A stretch of 64,000 nt of DNA from Brachionus rotundiformis. Taxonomy: Eukaryota; Rotifera; Eurotatoria; Ploima; Brachionidae. The position numbers and the translations under genes were made by a program. The notes under the pieces are model-generated. The model was not told where the DNA came from and made no database searches. It saw nothing but the letters and a program-made list of their open reading frames with translations. This document shows, piece after piece, positions 23,371 to 34,035 of the stretch. The stretch covers positions 4,728,450 to 4,792,449 of the forward strand of contig JAESIW010000137.1 of assembly GCA_016802295.1 (NCBI GenBank), given 5' to 3'. Position 1 is the stretch's first letter. Each line of letters begins with the position of its first letter.

Positions 23371-26300
23371 GGAATGAATTTATTCCAGCTTTAAAATAAA
23401 AAAAATTTTAATCTCAGAAAAACGAACCAATTTTTAAGTTCAATAATAAATTGATTCTCTTGTAAATTAAACATTTTAAAAAAAATTTTATCTTAATTAA
23501 ATTGTATTTATTAAAACGATTAGTTTTTTTTTTGATAATTCGATCAAGTCAACTCTAAATTTTTTTCGAAAATTTTCTTCTAACATATCATATCAATTAA
23601 AATTCATCAATTTTTTTGTAATATTGCTTATCAATACTAGTTTATTCAAAATCCTTATATTTATCTTAAAATTTATTCTGAAAAACTGTCTGGACAATTA
23701 AATATTATTTTCTTTCTAATTTTATTAACAAACTTGTTTTAAGTCGTATTTACAAAAGTTTTTTCAAACCATGATATTTTTTTAGTTTTATAAATTATAA
23801 TATTTTCTATTTGAATGAGAATTAAAAAATTTTAGATTTCTTTTATTTTGACTTTTGAAAAAGTAATTAAATCCTTTGATTATTTTTAAATTATAAGAGT
23901 AGTTAGAGCAATTTTGTCGAACATTTATTTTTTTTTGATTGTATTTTTTGATTGTATCAAAACAATCTAACACGGGGCTTAAAGGGAGGTTAACGACCAT
24001 TCCAAACTGTCCGCGGTTTTCCCCAAACTATTATTTGAAAAAATTATGAGAATAAAAATTATACTTTTCTTTTCAGAAACATGTGACAAATAATTTAAAA
24101 TAATTATCTTTGGATGTAAATAAGTATTCAACATTTTTTTGATAAATAATAAAAGTTTAACATTTTCTTTTACTTAAGCTTCCTACTGTCATTCGATTCA
24201 GCTTGACTCTCCTTGTTTACCATGGTAAAATTACCATCTAAATTAGTTTCACTTTTACCACGGGTATTTATTGGAAAAGATTCTAGAAAGTCAATTTTCA
24301 AAAATTTCATTTTTATTCTGGACCCTTTTTTTTTAATAAATATAATAAGTCGTTTTACTTCTCTTTTTAATTTTTCGGTAATTAAGCTTAAAATTTTTGA
24401 ATTTTTGCTATTTTTAAACAATCAATAATTGAACAATACAGTTGAAATTAATTAAATTATTAAATAAAAGCATTTTTAAAATGAATAATAACTGATTTTC
24501 TATTTTAGTTATCTTTTCATAAGGAAATAAATCTAATTTAAAACTCCTCTCTTATTCGAATCACGAATTTTATTATGAATGAATTAAGAATTAAAATAAA
24601 AAGCAATTCAATTTTTTTCCGTATTAGTTACCGGCATGCTGAAATGTTTATTAATTAATTCAAATCGAGGTACTTTAATTTAAAAGTTCATTTGGAAAGA
24701 CTGAGTTAACTTTTTATTGCTAAAATTATTTAATACATCTAATTTTCCTAATTGTTGAATAAAAATTTCAAAATTTTCAAATGTATTTTAAAGCACTTTT
24801 AAACCTTTTTAATATTAAAAGATAATAATTGTTTTGTCTGATGAGTTATGATGCTAAATTATTTCCATAAATGTATAATTATTAATCACGTTTTTATCTG
24901 AAAGTTTTTCTCTTTGTTCTCAAGCTAAGTATTTTGTAATCATCAAGTTGAAGCCAATTAAAGCAAAAAAATCATTTAATTATTAGAAAAGATAACGTTT
25001 CGTCTGAAAAATTTATTTTTTTAAGTAAATCTTGAAAAAAGTAGTTCTTAAATATTTTTGTTGTTTCATTTATTAAATATTTTATCAAAATTTCTAAAAC
25101 TGATTTGAGCTATTTGCTTAAATCAATAAAAAATTAGAACGAACGAAAGTATTTATTGATATTTTGATTAGATTATTTAAGTCTAAATATATCTTAATTT
25201 AACTTAGATTGGAAATAGACCAGCATGAAAATTAACTTTTAATGAAAACCAAACAATTTTGATTAAAAGAAGCAATAATTTTAAATAAGGAGTTATCAAA
25301 ATTAGCCTGGCCAAACTTCCAAAAAGATACAAACGATCAGATTTTAAGCTTTTTCAGCTTTAAGAGTGCTCCTAGTTTTACTCAATTAACAAATCAATAT
25401 TTAAGCTAAATTATTTTTTTAAATTTTAAAATCCAAATAAATTAAACAGACTTTTGATTTAATTTCGCAATAGACAATTTTTTCCTCATTTATCTAGGTA
25501 TTAGCTTATTTTTTTTAGCAAACACTAATCAAACTTTTGATATTTTATAATTTTTTTTGAAATTTAATACTTGTGAAAAATTTCGCATCCAGCAAAAACA
25601 TATTAGTATGATTTATTTATGTAAATTTCTATTAATTTTTTTATTAAAAATTTATTTAGCTAATATCGAAAGAAAATAGGATTACTGAATTAGCAAAAAA
25701 CTTCCCTTAGACAGATTTTGGTTCTCTTGACTTTTAGTGCTCGGTCTGGATAGTAAGTCTTTCACTTGATTGAAACTAATCCTATTATATAAAGTTTGAA
25801 TTTAAAGCCATAATTGATAAGATAATTAAATATTTAAGGCACCATTTGTTCAGCATTATATAGCTTTAAAAAAAAATCTAAACATTTTATGTGATGACAC
25901 TTGTAGATATTAAACAGCATTAGATCCTTCTTGATTGATTATATAATTCAACATTATTAATTTTTAAAATTCATATATTCTTATCTTTTGTTATTATTTT
26001 TAGTCATTAATCATTAAATAAAAAATTAGCTTCATACTAGCGATTTATTTATTTATTTTTTTCTGCAATAAATCTTCATAAATCCATTATCATTTAATAA
26101 CAAGTATGAATCAAACTTCATCAATAAACAATCAAAGCCTACTCAAAAATTTGGCTCAATAAAACCCCAAATTCAGCGAATTTCTTTTCAGTACATCGGG
26201 CAAAGGCTCAACATTTTTTAACTTCATTTTGGCCTCTTTTTGTATACTAATCAAATATTTAAATAATTAAGTTGAAATTTTTTGCTATACTGAATTCCTC

Positions 26301-26964
26301 TGAGACCAGATAACTGGATTAGGAATGTTAATGGTTAAATACTAAAATTTAAATTATCTTGTCGTCTAAATATCAAATAATCACCTGGATCTCTTCGTTT
26401 AAGTTTGTTTAATAATCTTGAATTTTGTTTAATTAAGATTTTCAAAGCAAACAAGTTGAAGAATCTAACTATTTTATAGCTTTGAGATACAAATTTTTTA
26501 AATCTTACAAGCATGATCTTATCTTTTCTAATAGGTTTTCAAATTTATTGTTTAAAAATTGCTGCGAATTATTTTTTACCAGTCTAGAGCAAACAATTAC
26601 AAAGTTAGATAAGAAACAATAAAGTTAGATGCTTCAAGATATTTGTACTAATGGGAAGATCTATATGAGCCAAAATTAGAAAAAAGCAATAAATAATTCC
26701 TTCATTCATTCTTGAATCATGTTAATGATTATTAATTTTGATTATTTTGCGTTTTTAATTTGTTTTAATCACTCCGATCTATTCAGATAGCTCTTTTAGA
26801 CAACTTCAGATCAAAAATTTTTTAAAGTTTCAATGAGTTTTAAAAATAAATTTTATTTAATTAGTCAGCAGTTTTTTTAATTCAAGTCATTAAGAGATTT
26901 TTTCAAAAAAACAAAATGATAAAAGAGAATACTTCGGAGATTAATAATTTATTTAAATTTTTAG
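23371..26964. other. 3.6-kb gene-poor stretch
   Basis: A/T-rich. A 58-base island of about 53% GC at 23971-24028 stands out. A minus-strand open frame at 24170-24421 is lysine-rich without recognisable domains and was not accepted as a gene. Nothing else seen. Confidence 0.45.
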
Positions 26965-27297
26965 ATGCAGTCTGTTCGCGTAACTCCAAGTCCGAGTATG
27001 AACCAGGCTAATTTTTCGAATATGAAGAGCAAAAGTGAGGACATGGCAAGCAAATCGCGTCTGAACTTCCTCAAAATTGAGATGTATCCAGATCGATTTT
27101 CGCATATAAAAACAACTAGATTGGAATATCCGAGCCAAGAGAGCAAGTCAAATTTGCCTGAGACCAAAAAAAAAGTCAACCGAAGGTACAGAGATAGAAA
27201 CAGTGCCCGGTACATGACTCAGCCAGTTACTCTAATCGAAATCAAAGAGATAGAAGAAGACATGAACGAACAAAGTCAAAATTCAAAAAAATTTTAA
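26965..27297 (+). CDS. Small basic protein of unknown function, 110 aa
   Basis: A single open frame of 110 codons with a base composition clearly richer in G/C than its flanks, which supports real coding. The protein is hydrophilic: a Ser/Met/Lys-rich N-terminal half, a basic patch KKKVNRRYRDRNSARYM, then TQPVTLIEIKEIEED, which could form a short helix. No signal peptide or membrane segment. I did not recognise the family. The ATG sits directly after AAATTTTTAG, so it is either trans-spliced there or is a 3' exon whose upstream partner was missed; the latter would make the true protein longer. Confidence 0.6.
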   Translation: MQSVRVTPSPSMNQANFSNMKSKSEDMASKSRLNFLKIEMYPDRFSHIKTTRLEYPSQESKSNLPETKKKVNRRYRDRNSARYMTQPVTLIEIKEIEEDMNEQSQNSKKF

Positions 27298-27689
27298 TGT
27301 ATATTTTTTTTTAATATTGTGTTGTAATTTAGTCCTTAGAATTAAAATAAAATAATTTTTGATTTTAATTTTATTTTTTAATCTTAATAATGTTTATACA
27401 TACCTTGAATATCATTTGTCAAAAATTAGCATAAACCCGTTTTTTGTTGTAGCTACTTACGTAACTTAATTAAAAAAAAAATATTAATAAATTTGAACAA
27501 CATTTCTAATGTGAATGCAAATTGAGTTTTTTATTTTTGATTTAATTTTAAGTTCCATTTGATACCAGATTTGTTGGTAACTATTTTGAATTGTACGCAT
27601 CACTTGTCCTTTTTTTAATATCAAACAATAAATTTTGCTTATTTTTCTCTCAAATTTTGTTATTTTATTTCATATTTTTTATTTATTAA
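27298..27689. other. Intergenic stretch
   Basis: 392 bases of A/T-rich DNA with polyadenylation-like AATAAA motifs near 27345; no coding signal. Confidence 0.5.
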
Positions 27690-28773
27690 ATGAAATATAA
27701 ATTAAATTTTATGACTTTATTTCTAATTGTTTTTGAGTTGGTATCTTTAGTAAACTCACTGCCCATCGAATTGGATAAAGACTCAAGAACCTCAAATACC
27801 AATGAACCGAGTCAATCTTTATCCAAAAGTAAGTGATTTCGTTCTGATTGGAATATTAATGGCTTCACTTTAGACAACACAAAACTGGGTTAAAATAATT
27901 AAAAAATAATTAGGTTTAGTATTAGAAGAATACCCAGAAAATTTTCGTGTGGGCTAAACTAAATGACTAAGAGAAATTTAAAATTTTTCAAAGCTATTTT
28001 ATCAATATTTAATTTATTCAACTAATTTGAATTTTATTTTCCAGGTGCAATTGCTTCTATTATAATTGTTACGTCTCTATCAGTTTTATTAATACTATTT
28101 TTTTTGGTGGTATTTATTCATTATCGTCTAATAAGGTAATTGTTTTAAATCATGTTTCCAGGACTACTCAAAATAAATCAAAATTTCAAAATAGATAAAA
28201 CATTATGTAATTTTTTCAAGATAGAGTTATAGTTATGTAACCCGAGTCCTGTGAAACTAGTTAGTTTATAAATGAATTTATTTTTATTTTGATAGAAAAC
28301 TGCCAGATGACGATATGGGTTCATCATCATCGAGCTCAACAAATCAAGTGGCAAACAAGAAAAATATAAATTCTAAAAATTTAGATAGTTTTATCAAAGA
28401 TGAGCGGATATCAACCATTCACACCGAGAAGACTCACCATGCAAATTTAGATCTTTCCAACAGATTTGCTTTACAAAACGACTATAACCTTTTGGAATTG
28501 AAAAGCTTGTCAAACTCGACTGATTCTGTGTACACCCCAATAGATAATTTGAGCGAGTTTGAAGAGGCGCAAAGTGAAGATGATTTCTTTGAAATAAGCA
28601 ATTTGAATAAAAAAAAAAGTGAGTCATGCGAAAATTTTGTGGTAAAGTGGCACCAAAGTGATATTCAATTTGACCAAGTGCTAAGATCTAAAAAAAATAA
28701 AAGTATTGTTTTAGGTGTAATGAACATGGTTTGGCCGGCTAATTTTTTAAATGACGAAAAGTCATATTATTAA
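27690..28773 (+). CDS. Single-pass membrane protein of unknown family, 235 aa
   Basis: Three exons (27690-27828, 28045-28135, 28296-28773) keep frame through phase-1 and phase-2 introns, giving 235 aa. Parts in order: a signal peptide (about residues 1-23, ending SLVNS), a short lumenal/extracellular segment of about 25 polar residues, one strong membrane span (about 48-71, encoded entirely by exon 2), the stop-transfer HYRLIRK, then about 160 cytosolic residues beginning MGSSSSSS and rich in Ser, Asn and acidic residues, ending DEKSYY. The layout is that of a type I membrane protein with a tiny ectodomain. No catalytic motif was recognised, so no function is assigned. The exon 1 and 2 starts are not long ORFs and could be missed by simple scans. 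Confidence 0.7.
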
Positions 28774-29673
28774 AAAATTTTAGTCCTTTTTTATATATTG
28801 TTTTTTAAATTCATTAAATAAATTGTTAATTTTTTATTGTTTTTTTCTTTTGGGATCAATGTTGATTCTATTTTAAGATAAATTAATGCTTTTAATTTTG
28901 TTTTCACAAATAAGCGTTGTTTCTAATTGATTCTTATTTATTTAAAAGATAATTTAGGAAAGGAAAATTTCAAGGGCAGCTCCGAATGGCAAAGCGATGT
29001 TTTCAGTCCTCTTGTTCGCAATTTTCGTTTTTCAAAATTTAGATTAATCAAAAAAAATTGGAATTAATTTAAATTTACATTGTTATGCTTCTAATTCAAA
29101 AATTTAAAATTTTATATTTTATTTTATTTTATAAAGAAAATTCGCTAACTATTCATTTTTATCTGTTCTTTATTTTAATATTTTGCCTTATTTCATATTT
29201 GATCTGACTCCGACTCGACAATTTTTTTAATTAAATTTACAAATGAATTAATTTTCATTTTCTTTAAAGAATAAAATATTTTCTTTTAATTTATTTTAAT
29301 ACTTTTTGAAAGATTTATTCATTAAAATCTTACATCCCACATTGGTTTTTACATCTTATCAAATATTAAGATCTTAAGACAATAACAACCCTCAAGTTAT
29401 TAAGACAATCTTCTTAAAATTTCATTAAAATTCAAGACAAATAGAAAAAACTTTTTTTTTAAAAATCCAAAATCATAATCTTATCTTGTAAAATTTTATT
29501 ACTAATAAAAAGATTTATCTTTTTTCTAAAATTTATTTCATCAAATCAATTTTTTATATTGAGCTTTTTATTGAGATTAAAATCACTAAAAATTTACACA
29601 TAACTAAATTTACGGAAATATTAAACATCTTTAAATCTAAATTGAGGGATAAATCTAGGAAAATAATCTTCAT
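28774..29673. other. Convergent intergenic region
   Basis: 900 bases between the membrane-protein gene and the minus-strand helical protein gene. Includes a slightly GC-richer patch near 28965-29010; no frame supported. Confidence 0.5.
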
Positions 29674-30375
29674 TTAATAATAATTGAACTTAAGATCCAA
29701 AAGATCTTTTTCCAATTTCGACTGGTCTTCATAGGACGATGCCAAATATCGTTCTTTCAATAATTTGAGACATTCTTTTAACTTTTCGATGTCAACACCA
29801 GAATCAGTAATTGAATTTTCCAAGCTTTCATACCTTGCGGTGTACTTGGCCAACGATTCAGTTAGATTATTTTTGTTAAGAGCACCCAAAATACGGGCCA
29901 TTAGAGTAACACCTGTATTAAATATCTCCCTGGATTTTCGGTACTTTATACCATCGTGAGCAATGTTAAAACAAGTTTCAAAAGTTAGATACAAAATTCG
30001 GTCAAAATCGTCCTCTTCACCAATTATGGCCTCTTCTTTATTGATAAGATCGTCAGCGTATAGAGAATGCTTGAAAATATTGTATAAAGTAACAGTAATT
30101 TTTTTGATATCCTGAATTATCTGAACATCAAGGTTGTTTCTTGTCTGGGAGCTCAGACCATACATTACATTAAGAATGCATATGGCTAAAGGAGCTGAGC
30201 GAAACTTGAGAGTATCTACTTTTTGGGCGTATCTTTTTAGAGCAGATTTAAGTTCGCTCGATCTATCATTTTGGCTAAGACTAGTATCCAAATAACTTGA
30301 GTAAATGTCTTGGATTTCTTTGGCGTACAAAGCGTCCAAAGCAGCATTGAACTGTCTTTTGTATTCAGGAGCCAT
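29674..30375 (-). CDS. Unrecognised all-helical soluble protein, 233 aa
   Basis: A single intronless frame on the minus strand, 233 codons, starting MAPEYKRQFNAALDALYAKE. The composition (Leu, Lys, Asp, Glu, Tyr spread evenly, few Pro or Gly) predicts a bundle of amphipathic helices, with a possible coiled-coil near the end (EKLKECLKLLKERY). There is no signal peptide, membrane span or cysteine motif. The family was not recognised. A TTTTTAG acceptor-like site lies 24 bases before the ATG. Length and codon quality make it a real gene; function unknown. Confidence 0.75.
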   Translation of the reverse strand: MAPEYKRQFNAALDALYAKEIQDIYSSYLDTSLSQNDRSSELKSALKRYAQKVDTLKFRSAPLAICILNVMYGLSSQTRNNLDVQIIQDIKKITVTLYNIFKHSLYADDLINKEEAIIGEEDDFDRILYLTFETCFNIAHDGIKYRKSREIFNTGVTLMARILGALNKNNLTESLAKYTARYESLENSITDSGVDIEKLKECLKLLKERYLASSYEDQSKLEKDLLDLKFNYY

Positions 30376-31429
30376 TTTTTTCTTTATCGTTACGTTTATC
30401 TAAAAAGACGAAATTATATTTATCAATTTTTTCCAAACACTTTTAAAAACTTAAGCTAAACTTTTTTATGCGTTATACCAAATAAAATTTTTGGCTTCAT
30501 TAAATTATGTATACTTGTAAATTATAATTTTGAATCAATATTAAAATTTATAATAAAATAAATACCAAAAAGCTTTGAATATAATAAATATTTTGAAATG
30601 TTTATTTTATTTTAAGATGCAAAATTGCAGTTTTTATAATTATTTTTATTCCCTTGAGAAATGCTTCCTTTGGCAAAATGCTGCTAATTTGTGATTATAA
30701 TAATGAAATAAAATTCAAATATAATTATTGCTTAGTAGGTATTTCAAATATTTGTTTTGCTATCAAAAGTTTGTAGTCTTGTATTGTGAAACTATGTATA
30801 CAAATAAAATTAATAAGTTCTAGGAGTAAAAAGTCATATTTAAATGTAAACATTAGAGTCTTCCATGAATTTAATAAACTAGCTAATAATTAAGAAGCCA
30901 GCCTAATGCTTTCTATTTCATAAAGTGATAAATGTGTCCTTCAAAAATAGTTATAAAATAATTCTATTATACCAATTATATTTTCATTGATAATTTTTTT
31001 TTGTATTTAAAATTTCTTAAAAATACCACTCTCTCCATTAACTAATTATTATGAACTTATTTATCTTTAATAAAAATTTTCACTTGTTTATTTTTTTATT
31101 TAAAATCAATGAACAATTTTTTTAGTAAAAAATTTGAATATTAAAATTATTTACTAACTTAAGTTTTGATAAATATTTGTAATAACAACGATTTTTTTTA
31201 ATACCGATACCAATTTAAATTTGATCTTAGTTTTAATATGTAATCAATTATTTTTCATGCAGTTTAGGCTTTTTTCCATTTTATTTATTCTAAAATTGAC
31301 CAAAATTTGTCCAATAAACAAAAATATTGTATGACTTTTTGAATCTTATCGACATATCGACATAAAAATTGTTAAAATTAATTAAATTAAATTTAACACA
31401 ATTATAATTTGATTTATTTTTTATATGTG
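30376..31429. other. AT-rich intergenic stretch
   Basis: About 1 kb without exon-like sequence. Confidence 0.5.
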
Positions 31430-31850
31430 TGATTAATTTCAGTAGGGGTATGTAACCTGGTGTACAAATCGAAAGCCTAAGCGAATTTACATTCTTGAGA
31501 AGCATCGTATCGTAATGTGGAAACATAAAGGTATCTCAGTTTGATAGAAAAATTTGGGAACCTTTAGCACTTAACACTGAACTATGCAGAAAAAAAGATT
31601 TTAAGACCATTCACTTTGAATTACGTATCCATTCAAAGAATACCTCAAGGATGACGGAAAGATACCATAAGTCTTTCTAAGATACCAGCAATAACCAAAG
31701 AGCTAAGCGAAATGGGAATGACATAGAAAAAAGCTATGGATCAATTTGACCATAAAAAGAGAACAAGTCTCTATTTTAGATTTACTGATAAAGGTCGAAA
31801 GGATAAAAACTATGTTTATAGCCTAAAAAAAAGAAATTTTGATGGATTTT
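31430..31850 (+). pseudogene. Coding-like relic, unidentified
   Basis: A GC-richer patch next to the LRRC51 3' end. On the plus strand it reads as protein-like runs broken by stops and at least one frame change: for example WEPLALNTELCRKKDF and ELRIHSKNTSRMTERYHK in one frame, then KIPAITKELSEMGMT and TSLYFRFTDKGRKDKNYVY in another. This pattern fits a decayed gene or transposon fragment. Family not recognised. Confidence 0.35.
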
Positions 31851-31901
31851 AAAAATTAAATTAGTTTTTAATTTATTCAAATTGATATTGAAAAAAATGA
31901 T

Positions 31902-32665
31902 TTAATCTTCTTCATCGCTGTCATTTTTCTTTTTTGAAACATTTTTCATATCATTTTCATCATTAACTATTGTAACTGGTTTGCTATTTGACTTAACCCA
32001 TATCATAGCAGTCAGTCTGTCATTTTTTGATATACCACTAAAATTCAATGTCTTCAAAGATGGTAATCTTGACAAAATAAAATGCCTATAAGCAACTAGA
32101 TTCTCGATTGGATTACCATGTATGGTCAATGAGGTAAGGTTTTTCATTTTTTTTAGCTTTTCAACTTCTAACAAATTGTTAATTTTATTTCCGTGTAGAT
32201 ACAAGCACTTTAAGCCTTCGAAATTTTGAATTTCCTTTAAAATTTTGATTAAAGTAAATTAGAGATTAATTTTCCAAAATGTACTTCTGGTATTGTAGAG
32301 AAGCAATTAAATGATAAATCAAGGGAAGATATTTTTTCAGGATAAGCGAACGAAAATTCACACCATTGGTAAAGACCTGTTATTTCTTTCAATGCGTTAT
32401 AGCCCAATTTTAAACTTAGACTGGCAAATTTTCCGTCAACTAGTTTTACTGGTCTATTATTTACTAATCTTGGATTTGAGTCATTTATCTCTAAATAAGC
32501 AAAAAAATTTGAAAAATGATCTTATTTATTTCCTAGCTTACCTTCTAAATTCATTAGATCTTTGAAAGAAAAATCAATGGGATCAATTAATTCTGCCCTC
32601 GAGTCGATTCTCGACTTGGCTTGTATTTGATTTTCTTTTGCTGCTTTTTTGGCCGGCTCAGTCAT
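31902..32665 (-). CDS. LRRC51: Leucine-rich repeat protein LRRC51
   Basis: Three minus-strand exons (32665-32542, 32490-32285, 32234-31902) encode 220 aa. After a charged N-terminus comes PIDFSFKDL, matching human PLDYSFRSI; then LRR units ISSLDLSFNCFSTIPEEIQ, LKCLYLHGNKINNLLEVEKL and LTSLTIHGNPIENLVAYRHF, closed by the LRR cap LKTLNFSGISKNDRLTAMIW, which closely follows LRRC51. The C-terminus ends in an acidic/Lys-rich tail. LRRC51 is a small cytosolic LRR protein often linked to ciliated cells; its biochemical role is not settled. Exons 1 and 2 are short and only visible by splicing. Confidence 0.88.
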
Positions 32666-33169
32666 ATTAATGTATAATAATTATTTGAATAAAAAATAAT
32701 TACCATAAAATAATTGAAAATAAAATCATTCAAAACCAAATAGTTGCTTAGATACCAGTTTTAATTTTAAGTAATATTACTTTTTATTAAAAAACAATTT
32801 AAAGTCAAAAAGACATAATTTAAGAATTTAATAACTTTATGTTGGTCAAAGAGATTTTAATTTTTGGTATTTGTTTTGTATGGAATCATTTTAAATTTAC
32901 AAAATTGTTTAATTTTCCAACTTGAGTAAGCATAAATCACACATAAAAAAGCTATTTCAATTATTTCGATGCCTTTTAATTTTGTAAAATAAACAAGTAA
33001 AGATATCCTTCAACTAAAAATATCAAAATTATTTTCTTTGTTGATTTTCTGTTATTAAATTATTTTCTTGGAAATCAAATTAGTGAAATTTGATGCAAAA
33101 GAACAAGATAAAATTTAATTAAAATTTTTACATGCTTTTTATTAAAATAATAAACAGATAAAAAGTTTT
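32666..33169. other. Intergenic stretch LRRC51-MED20
   Basis: About 500 bases, A/T-rich, no coding signal. Confidence 0.5.
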
Positions 33170-33790
33170 CTAATGAGATCTTATTTGTGATGTTTGACTT
33201 CGTAGAGAATTAAAATGTTCATAATATTGAATAATAGTATCTTCTGGAGTATAATTGGATTGAGGTGGTTTTTTCTTAACAAAACTAGTGAGCATTTCAT
33301 GGCAATTAGCAAGACCTAAATGACTATCTACAAATTCAGTAATTAGTCCATAAGCATCATTATTATTGTTTGCACAATATGATATTTCTATTAAGAGTCC
33401 TCTATTTGAACTGTTTTGAGTAACAGCACCAATTTTTATATAAAAATCTCCTAGTTTAAAAGCACTACCAATCAGGTCTAGTTGCAAAGCCTTTTTTTCA
33501 CCATCCAGAATTCGTCTCTGCAGCGATGCTAGTCCGATATCAGCAGTAAGAACTTTGATTTCCTGTCCAGGTGATTGAGGCTCAATAAGAGAAAAACAAG
33601 TTGATGAAAAGTCCGAGTGCAAATACTGCTGAATACTGGTCTGATTGGTGGCCTGAAATATGACTGCTTGCACCTGGAATTGGTTTAATTGACGTGGTTT
33701 TAGAGACTGGATTCTTTTTTCCAGCGTTTCTCTATATTGAGGTATTTGGTCAATTGTAATGGGCAATTTAAACAAATAAGTTATCGGCAT
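33170..33790 (-). CDS. MED20: Mediator complex subunit 20
   Basis: An intronless minus-strand frame of 206 aa, near the human length of 212. The second half carries the MED20 pattern: KLGDFYIKIGAVTQNSSNRG (human CDFLVKVGTVTMGPSARG), then GLITEFVDSHLG, and TPEDTIIQYYEHFNSLR (human PADTMVQYMELFNKIR). MED20 is part of the Mediator head module with MED8 and MED18 and works in the nucleus in RNA polymerase II initiation. It lies 245 bases downstream of ARPC1 on the same strand; in that spacer, near 33853, a pyrimidine-rich TTTTTTTCATCCTCTCAG is a good acceptor candidate, so the first exon may be noncoding or the mRNA trans-spliced. Confidence 0.88.
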   Translation of the reverse strand: MPITYLFKLPITIDQIPQYRETLEKRIQSLKPRQLNQFQVQAVIFQATNQTSIQQYLHSDFSSTCFSLIEPQSPGQEIKVLTADIGLASLQRRILDGEKKALQLDLIGSAFKLGDFYIKIGAVTQNSSNRGLLIEISYCANNNNDAYGLITEFVDSHLGLANCHEMLTSFVKKKPPQSNYTPEDTIIQYYEHFNSLRSQTSQIRSH

Positions 33791-34035
33791 CTAATTGGAA
33801 TAATTTTTAAATTTTGTTCTTGAAATTCTAAGCCTTGTGAGCGGCCTGAGAGGATGAAAAAAATAAATAAATGAAAGTTATAATTCTTTATTTTAGAAAT
33901 AAAAATTAATTTAAGTAGATTTGCTCGTTTAAAATAAAATAAAAATGAAATTTAATTAAGTTGATAATCTATTGATTTGATTGTTCCATTTCTAAGCTTA
34001 TATACAAACGTTATCTAATGTTAGCCAAAATATAT

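Noticed and set aside
24170..24428. Open frames on both strands, the minus one ending in a polar tail
   Set aside because: No recognisable domain, start or splice partner; Lys/Ile-rich as expected from base composition. Kept only as a weak possibility.
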